A stretch of 5,102 bases of DNA from Acidimicrobiia bacterium UBA6912 (GTDB lineage: Bacteria > Actinomycetota > Acidimicrobiia > Spongiisociales > UBA5794): NCBI GenBank assembly GCA_002450985.1, contig DKBA01000039.1, forward strand, positions 22,034 to 27,135, read 5' to 3'. The notes beneath the pieces are model-generated. The model was not told the origin of the DNA and ran no database searches. It was given only the letters and a program-made list of their open reading frames with translations. Every line of letters starts with the position of its first letter. The stretch's first letter is position 1. The position numbers were made by a program, and so were the translations under genes. This document shows positions 1 through 5,102 of this stretch, piece by piece.

Positions 1-1572
1 CGTGTCCGGGAGCTCCAGGACTACCCCTTCCGGTCACAGGAAGCGGCGCAGGCGTTCGACGAGCTGATGGAACAGCTCCGCCGCCAGATGCTCGACGCCT
101 ATCTGGGTCCGATCGCCGAGGGCATGCAGAACCTCACCGAGGAAGACCTCGCCGCCCTGCGCAACATGCTCGCCGACCTCAACCGCATGATGGAGCAGCG
201 CACCGCCGGGATCGGGCCCTCCCAGGAGGAGTTCGACCGCTTCATGGCCGAGCACGGGCGGTTCTTCCCGGAGAACCCGCGCAACCTCGACGAGCTGCTC
301 GAGGTGCTGGCGCAGCGAGCGGCGGCCATGAGCCGGTTCATGGCCTCGCTGTCACCGGAGCAGCGGCAGCAGCTCCAGGGACTCGCCGAGGAGCTCATGG
401 GCGACATGGGGCTCGCTTTCGAGGTGAGCCGGCTGAACGCCAACCTCCGCCAGGCCATGCCGGGAATGGGCTGGGACCGCAGTGTGTCCCTGGAGGGCGA
501 CCGCTCGCTCGGGATGGGCGAGGCGCTGTCCGAGATCGAGGCGCTGTCGGAGTTCGAGAACCTCGAAGCCTGCATGCGGCAGGACTACCCGGGGGCGTCG
601 CTCGACGACATCGCCACCGAGGACGTCGCCCGGCTGATGGGCGACGATGCCGCCCGGGACGTCGAGGCGCTGAAGGAGATCGAGCGCCTCCTCCAAGAGG
701 CGGGAATGATCACCCGGGAGGCTGGGCGGGTCGAGCTCACCGCCCGCGGCATCCGCAGGCTCGGGGAACGGGCGCTGGTGACGGTGTTCGAGCGGCTGGA
801 GCTCGACCGCGCCGGCAGCCACGAGATCCACGACGCCGGCGGCTTCGGCGAACCGACGGGCCAGAGCAGGCCGTGGCGGTTCGGCGACCCGTTCCGCATC
901 GACCTCCAGGGCACGGTGACGAACGCCGTGCTGCGAGAAGGCCCGACCGAGGGGCGGCTCCGCCTGGCCCCCGACGACTTCATGCTCGCCGAGGCCGAAG
1001 CCCGCACGTCGACCGCAACCGTGCTGCTGCTCGACATGAGCCGCTCGATGCCGATGCGGGGCCATTGGGAGCACGCCCGGCGGATGACGTTCGCCCTCCA
1101 CAGTCTCATCTCGACCCAGTATGCGGAGGACCGTCTCCACATCGTCGGCTTCTCCGACTACGCCAGGGTGCTGCGCCCGACCGATCTCGCCGCGGTCGAG
1201 TGGGAACCGGTGTACGGCACCAACTACGAGCACGCCTTCCTGCTGGCAGGCCGGCTGCTCGCCAAGGAGGCGGCGGGGGCACGACAGGTGATCCTCGTCA
1301 CCGACGGTGAGCCCACCGCCCACCTCGTGGGCGATCAGGTGTTCTTCAACTGGCCGCCGGTACCGGAGACCATCGAGCGCTCGCTTCGAGAGGCGCGGCG
1401 CCTCGCCCAGGGCGGGGTGACGATGAACATCTTCATGCTCGAGGACGACCCTCGCCTGGTGCATTTCATCGACCGCCTGGCCAAGCTCGTCCACGGCCGG
1501 GTCTTCGCCGTCCCCGACGACGACCTCGGCACGTTCGTGGTGCGCGACTACGTGCGCGCCAAGGGCCGGTGA
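1..1572 (+). CDS. VWA domain-containing protein, C-terminal part (5' end outside window)
   Basis: The frame is open from base 1, so the start lies upstream; 523 residues are visible (numbered here from base 1) before the TGA at 1570-1572. The ATG at 67 is internal, because the preceding 22 codons read as a natural continuation of the helical region. Residues 1 to about 270 are charged, mostly helical sequence with an FFPENPRN motif at 88-95; a conserved-looking linker follows (GEPTG at 283-287, RPWRFGD at 290-296). The last 190 residues form a VWA domain with all parts of the metal-ion-dependent adhesion site: DMSRS at 345-349, the threonine of GTN at 407, and TDGEPT from 434. The overall pattern resembles actinobacterial proteins such as M. 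tuberculosis Rv0959, whose gene adjoins one for a MoxR/magnesium-chelatase-like AAA+ ATPase (Rv0958). By that analogy it may act as a metal-dependent cytosolic partner of such an ATPase, but its substrate is unknown. No signal peptide or membrane segment is visible in this part. Confidence 0.9.
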   Translation, partial: RVRELQDYPFRSQEAAQAFDELMEQLRRQMLDAYLGPIAEGMQNLTEEDLAALRNMLADLNRMMEQRTAGIGPSQEEFDRFMAEHGRFFPENPRNLDELLEVLAQRAAAMSRFMASLSPEQRQQLQGLAEELMGDMGLAFEVSRLNANLRQAMPGMGWDRSVSLEGDRSLGMGEALSEIEALSEFENLEACMRQDYPGASLDDIATEDVARLMGDDAARDVEALKEIERLLQEAGMITREAGRVELTARGIRRLGERALVTVFERLELDRAGSHEIHDAGGFGEPTGQSRPWRFGDPFRIDLQGTVTNAVLREGPTEGRLRLAPDDFMLAEAEARTSTATVLLLDMSRSMPMRGHWEHARRMTFALHSLISTQYAEDRLHIVGFSDYARVLRPTDLAAVEWEPVYGTNYEHAFLLAGRLLAKEAAGARQVILVTDGEPTAHLVGDQVFFNWPPVPETIERSLREARRLAQGGVTMNIFMLEDDPRLVHFIDRLAKLVHGRVFAVPDDDLGTFVVRDYVRAKGR

Positions 1573-1591
1573 GCTCTCTCCCCGACGCCGC

Positions 1592-1610
1592 CTGACGGCC
1601 GGCCGGTCAG
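1592..1610. terminator. GC-rich hairpin between convergent genes, possible bidirectional terminator
   Basis: CTGA at 1592-1595 pairs with TCAG at 1607-1610, and CGG at 1596-1598 pairs with CCG at 1603-1605. This leaves a four-base CCGG loop and one bulged G. It lies in the 34-base gap between the VWA stop codon and the end of the minus-strand small gene, and includes that gene's stop codon. There is no T-run on either side, so it is not a classical intrinsic terminator; its position between converging genes is the main support. Confidence 0.35.
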
Positions 1611-1918
1611 TCGTGCGCGGCGGCGTACATCGCCGCCCCGACGTGGGCGTCGAACCAGGTCTCGGCAGCGGTCTGCTTGCCGAGGTCGGCGAGCGCGAAC
1701 GTCGCCGTCGCCAGCCTCGGCGTGGTCAGCCGGTTGAGGACGTCGGCCGACTCGACGTAGGCCAGCAACGACAGCGTGTCGATTCCGGACCAGTAGAAGC
1801 GGGCATCCGAGACGCCGTTCTCCTCACGCATCGCACGGCAGTACTCGAGGGCGGCAAGCCCGAAGGCGTTGCGGTCTGCGTCGTCGCGACGTTCCCAGCG
1901 GCTGTAGCCGATGTCCAT
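1607..1918 (-). CDS. Small uncharacterised protein, 103 residues
   Basis: I do not recognise the family. The frame starts at ATG 1918 and ends with TGA at 1607-1609. The start is chosen because GAGGAGAG lies directly upstream (1925-1932), with eight bases between the GGAG core and the ATG. The frame stays open further upstream, but nothing there looks like a better start. The protein begins MDIGYSRWERRDDADRNAFG, a charged N terminus. A helix-like stretch follows (AALEYCRAMREE), then an alternating hydrophobic stretch at about 40-57 (RFYWSGIDTLSLLAYVES) that looks like one or two beta strands, then a helical C terminus rich in Ala and Leu. It has one cysteine (Cys27), three tryptophans (8, 43, 88), no signal peptide and no membrane helix. 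A small alpha/beta fold, possibly a dimeric barrel, is conceivable but only inferred. It lies 289 bases downstream of the ramB-like gene on the same strand, so it probably has its own promoter; a weak candidate is TTGCCG (1972-1977), 18 bases, TACGTT (1948-1953). Confidence 0.75.
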   Translation of the reverse strand: MDIGYSRWERRDDADRNAFGLAALEYCRAMREENGVSDARFYWSGIDTLSLLAYVESADVLNRLTTPRLATATFALADLGKQTAAETWFDAHVGAAMYAAAHD

Positions 1919-1924
1919 GGGGGG

Positions 1925-1932
1925 CTCTCCTC
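1925..1932 (-). promoter_or_regulatory. Ribosome binding site of the small minus-strand gene
   Basis: The minus strand reads GAGGAGAG here, a strong match to the anti-Shine-Dalgarno sequence, with eight bases between its GGAG core and the ATG at 1918. It decides the start of the 103-residue protein against longer in-frame possibilities. Confidence 0.7.
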
Positions 1933-2036
1933 GCTCGTCCTCCCTCAAACGTACTGCCTCGAGAACGTCGGCGGCAAGCGAATGCGGTACGAGGATCCGG
2001 CAGCACATCGCTGTCGCCGGCATTGATGGAGGCGAT

Positions 2037-2174
2037 GTGAGTCCAGCCGACCCGGATCGCCAATTGCTGGCGCGGCTCAGCCGCACCGTCCGGCGCGCGG
2101 TCGATGAGCGGGTCACGCTCGCCGTCAAGGGCAAAGGCGAGATGCGAACGTTCATCCTCGAGAGCGAGCGCTGA
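2037..2174 (+). pseudogene. Possible remnant of a class III nucleotide cyclase C terminus, or a 45-residue small ORF
   Basis: A plus-strand frame from GTG 2037 to TGA 2172-2174 encodes 45 residues. Its end, VTLAVKGKGEMRTFILE (residues 26-42), closely resembles the C-terminal tail of class III adenylate/guanylate cyclases, where a VKGKGxMxTyxL strand closes the catalytic domain. The rest of such a domain (metal-binding aspartates, substrate-specifying residues) is absent. The frame extends upstream to an ATG at 1911 and there contains TASR followed by seven residues and a glycine, faintly like the cyclase NTASRMES...G stretch, but this part overlaps the start of the minus-strand gene and may be chance. 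GGAGG at 2028-2032 sits only four bases before the GTG. What is seen is the tail motif; the gene-remnant reading is inference. It could instead be a genuine small protein or a coincidental open frame. Confidence 0.35.
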
Positions 2175-2189
2175 TCCGAACGGATGCGC
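2168..2189. terminator. Hairpin between converging reading frames, possible terminator for the ramB-like gene
   Basis: ATCCG at 2174-2178 and CGGAT at 2181-2185 form a perfect inverted repeat around AA. GCGC at 2168-2171 and 2186-2189 extends it, with TG bulged on one side. It lies 18 bases beyond the stop of the minus-strand regulator and overlaps the end of the short plus-strand frame. No T-run follows in either direction, so termination is only suggested by stem and position. Confidence 0.3.
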
Positions 2190-2207
2190 ACTCCGACGCC
2201 CGGCGGG

Positions 2208-3650
2208 TCATGGCGCCAGGCGGTCGAGGAACTCGTAGAGCTCGGTGAGATCGACGCCGGGGATCGTCTCGACCGGCATGGCGGCGAGCACGTGGCTGTT
2301 GGGACGCACCGACGGCCACGCCCAACCCTCCCAGCGCGAGGCGAGATCCCCGTCAGGCTGCCGGCAGCACGTGGGATCGGGACAGCGCGACACCGAGTGG
2401 CGATTGGTCTGCCGCCCCCGAAAGTACTGGGCGTCGTCGAAGCGGGCGCCGACCGTGATGGCGGCGTGCGGCTCCTGGGCCGGATCGACGTGGGTGCCAC
2501 ACCAGAACGTCCCCGCCGAGGTGTCGGTGTACTGGTAGTGCATCGAGAACTTGTCCTCCGAGTGAAACGCCTGGCGAGTGCCCCACTCCCGGCACAGCCG
2601 CTGCCCCTCGATGGCGCCTACGGAGTTGCGGGGGAACGGCACCCCGTTGTTCTCGTAGGCCTTCCAGATGATGCCCTGCTCGTCCGATCGCACGAAGTGG
2701 ACCGCCAATCCGAGGTGCTCGGTGGCCAGGTTGGTGAACCGGTGGGCCGCCATCTCATACGAGACGTAGAAGGCGTCGCGCAGGTCCTCGATCGACAGGT
2801 CGCGCTCCGTCTTGGCATGGGCGAGCACGGGCACCACCGACACTTCCGGCATCAGGATCGCCCCGGCGAAGTAGTTCACCTCGACGCGCTGGCGCAGGAA
2901 CTGGGCAAAGTCCCGTGGCTCTTGGTGATCGAGGGCGAAATGCCCGAGCGTCTGCATCACCACCGAACGGGCCCCGCGCGTCGACATCGAATCCCGCTGG
3001 GGGATGTAGATGCGGCGGTTGCGCAGATCGGTGACCGACCGGACCGATGAGGGCACGCGCTGCGACCGATGCAGCGTGAACCCGAAGTGCGCCGCCAGAC
3101 CCCGGATGTCTCCCTCGGTGAGGGCGCCCGTCCCGCTGTAGCCGACGGCGGAGACGACCTCCCGAGCGGTGTCCTCGATCTCGGCGAAGTAGTTGCCTCG
3201 GGTGCGCATCTCGGCACGCAGCTCCGAGTTGGCGATACGAGCCTCCTCCCGGGTGACGATCGTCGGGTGCGCCCGCCCCTTCAACTCCCGGAACAGCCGA
3301 ACGATGTGCTCGAGCACCACGTCGGGCGTCTTCGCCGTGGGGCGAAAGTGCGCCAGCCCGAGCTCCCGATAGAGAGGGTCGGCTTGCGCCCGGTCGAGGG
3401 CGATCTCCAGTTCGGCGCGTCGGGTCGGCGGCTCGGGACGCAGCAGTTCGGTGGCGGCGACGTCGAGCGCATCGGCAAGGGCGTTGATCAGCCCGAGGCG
3501 CGGCTCGCGCTTGCCGTTCTCGAGCATGGAGAGGTACGGCGCCGCCTTGCCGACCCGCTCACCGAGCTCATCGAGCGTCAGCCCCCTGGCGCGGCGGTAG
3601 TGCCGGATGCGGTACCCGAGCACGACGGGATCGACGGTCTGGGCAGTCAT
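2208..3650 (-). CDS. ramB: RamB-like XRE-family regulator of acetate/glyoxylate metabolism (ScfR family)
   Basis: A complete 480-residue protein, close to the usual size of RamB (about 475). Residues 11-70 are an XRE helix-turn-helix (YRIRHYRRARGLTLDELGERVG, then PYLSMLENGKREP), which binds DNA. Residues of about 150-260 correspond to an IrrE/ImmA-like metallopeptidase fold whose HExxH motif is lost: Q233-T-L-G-H237 stands in its place, so no protease activity is expected. The C-terminal part is the ScfR domain typical of short-chain acyl-CoA-sensing regulators, with the hallmark NYFAGAILMP (259-268), IIWKAYENNGVPFP (327-340) and GAIEGQRLC (345-353). Cysteines 353, 384, 423, 428 and 429 could hold a metal or Fe-S cluster, as reported for the related mycobacterial PrpR. 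In C. glutamicum, RamB represses the glyoxylate-shunt genes aceA and aceB and its own gene; here the gene diverges directly from aceB. ATG 3650 is taken because it directly precedes the HTH and no upstream start is better, although its Shine-Dalgarno is poor. The ramB symbol rests on family and context. Confidence 0.9.
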   Translation of the reverse strand: MTAQTVDPVVLGYRIRHYRRARGLTLDELGERVGKAAPYLSMLENGKREPRLGLINALADALDVAATELLRPEPPTRRAELEIALDRAQADPLYRELGLAHFRPTAKTPDVVLEHIVRLFRELKGRAHPTIVTREEARIANSELRAEMRTRGNYFAEIEDTAREVVSAVGYSGTGALTEGDIRGLAAHFGFTLHRSQRVPSSVRSVTDLRNRRIYIPQRDSMSTRGARSVVMQTLGHFALDHQEPRDFAQFLRQRVEVNYFAGAILMPEVSVVPVLAHAKTERDLSIEDLRDAFYVSYEMAAHRFTNLATEHLGLAVHFVRSDEQGIIWKAYENNGVPFPRNSVGAIEGQRLCREWGTRQAFHSEDKFSMHYQYTDTSAGTFWCGTHVDPAQEPHAAITVGARFDDAQYFRGRQTNRHSVSRCPDPTCCRQPDGDLASRWEGWAWPSVRPNSHVLAAMPVETIPGVDLTELYEFLDRLAP

Positions 3651-3676
3651 CGAAAGATCAGCCGTTTCTGTTGCGA

Positions 3677-3700
3677 TGTGAAGAATGGATGATATTCACA
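3677..3700. repeat. Inverted repeat TGTGAA-N12-TTCACA in the divergent promoter region
   Basis: Six-base arms at 3677-3682 and 3695-3700 are perfect reverse complements with a 12-base spacer, and they flank the predicted -10 of the regulator gene. A further TTCACA lies at 3729-3734 on the aceB side. The half-site resembles those of CRP/GlxR, but the spacing (TGTGA-N14-TCACA instead of N6) does not fit that family. It may be a site for another regulator or be chance. Confidence 0.3.
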
Positions 3701-3716
3701 CCACCTCAACTTGCAA
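3689..3716 (-). promoter_or_regulatory. Predicted sigma70-type promoter of the ramB-like gene
   Basis: Reading the minus strand, TTGCAA (3711-3716) as -35 is followed after 16 bases by TATCAT (3689-3694) as -10, five of six matches to TATAAT. Transcription would begin near 3682, giving a leader of about 32 bases before ATG 3650. The -35 lies inside the ACTTGCAAGT palindrome, so a protein bound there would block RNA polymerase. Confidence 0.45.
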
Positions 3717-3718
3717 GT
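3709..3718. promoter_or_regulatory. Palindrome ACTTGCAAGT, putative RamB operator
   Basis: A perfect 10-base palindrome in the 124 bases between the divergent regulator and aceB starts. Its TTGCAA core matches the core of the RamB box known from C. glutamicum (around TTTGCAAA). It sits 56 bases upstream of the aceB start codon and over the -35 of the regulator's predicted promoter, so one site could serve both genes. The palindrome is seen; the binding protein is inferred from family and neighbours. Confidence 0.5.
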
Positions 3719-3763
3719 CTCGTCGACCTTCACAACCCTGCACACTACAGCGAGTCGACGGAC

Positions 3764-3767
3764 GGAG
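3764..3767 (+). promoter_or_regulatory. Ribosome binding site of aceB
   Basis: GGAG with seven bases to ATG 3775, good spacing. An in-frame ATG at 3685 lacks such a site and would add 30 residues that look unlike malate synthase, so 3775 is the preferred start. Confidence 0.6.
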
Positions 3768-3774
3768 CCCAACC

Positions 3775-5102
<1,328 letters not shown>

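Noticed and set aside
352..1494. A 380-residue open frame on the minus strand opposite the VWA gene
   Set aside because: Its translation is rich in His, Arg, Gly and Val with no recognisable domain, typical of the antisense of a high-GC gene. The plus strand carries a clear VWA domain.
1607..2500. Extending the small minus-strand gene upstream to a 297-residue protein
   Set aside because: The extension would overlap the end of the RamB-like gene in another frame and is low-complexity Arg/Ser/Thr/Pro sequence. The strong ribosome binding site supports the start at 1918.
2184..3050. A 288-residue plus-strand frame opposite the regulator
   Set aside because: It is antisense to the RamB-like gene, has a skewed Arg/Gly/Val composition and no recognisable motif.
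3677..3700. A GlxR/CRP binding site
   Set aside because: The half-sites look right but the spacing is TGTGA-N14-TCACA, not the N6 required by that family.
3685..3774. Upstream in-frame ATG for aceB
   Set aside because: It lacks a convincing ribosome binding site, would run through the putative operator, and the added residues do not resemble malate synthase.

Overview
This is a high-GC, densely coded window whose codon use is strongly biased to G or C at third positions. Gene content and families point to an actinobacterium: a RamB-type (short-chain fatty acyl / acetate metabolism) regulator next to a form-A malate synthase, plus a large von Willebrand A (VWA) protein of the kind found across actinobacteria. 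An uncultured lineage such as the Acidimicrobiia would fit, but that placement is inference.

Layout from left to right: (1) bases 1-1572, plus strand, the C-terminal 523 residues of a VWA protein whose start lies outside the window. (2) A short convergent gap with a GC-rich hairpin. (3) bases 1607-1918, minus strand, a small uncharacterised 103-residue protein with a good ribosome binding site. (4) bases 1919-2207, no confident gene; a short plus-strand reading frame at 2037-2174 ends in a sequence that resembles the C-terminal tail of class III adenylate/guanylate cyclases, and a hairpin follows it. (5) bases 2208-3650, minus strand, a complete 480-residue RamB-like regulator. (6) bases 3651-3774, a divergent intergenic region with a perfect palindrome (ACTTGCAAGT), a likely ramB promoter and a second inverted repeat. 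(7) bases 3775-5102, plus strand, malate synthase A (aceB), cut off by the window end about 90 residues before its expected C terminus.

The functional core is the divergent ramB-like/aceB pair. Malate synthase joins glyoxylate and acetyl-CoA to make malate in the glyoxylate shunt, needed for growth on acetate and fatty acids. RamB-family proteins control exactly these genes in corynebacteria and mycobacteria. The palindrome between the two genes matches the core of the known RamB box and overlaps the -35 of the regulator's own predicted promoter, so the sequence supports a local, probably autoregulated, switch for acetate use. The VWA gene and the small hypothetical gene have no evident link to this. 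I see no mobile element, CRISPR array, RNA gene or phage gene, and no strong case for an entirely new system; the regulatory region and the two small reading frames are the parts most worth a second look.
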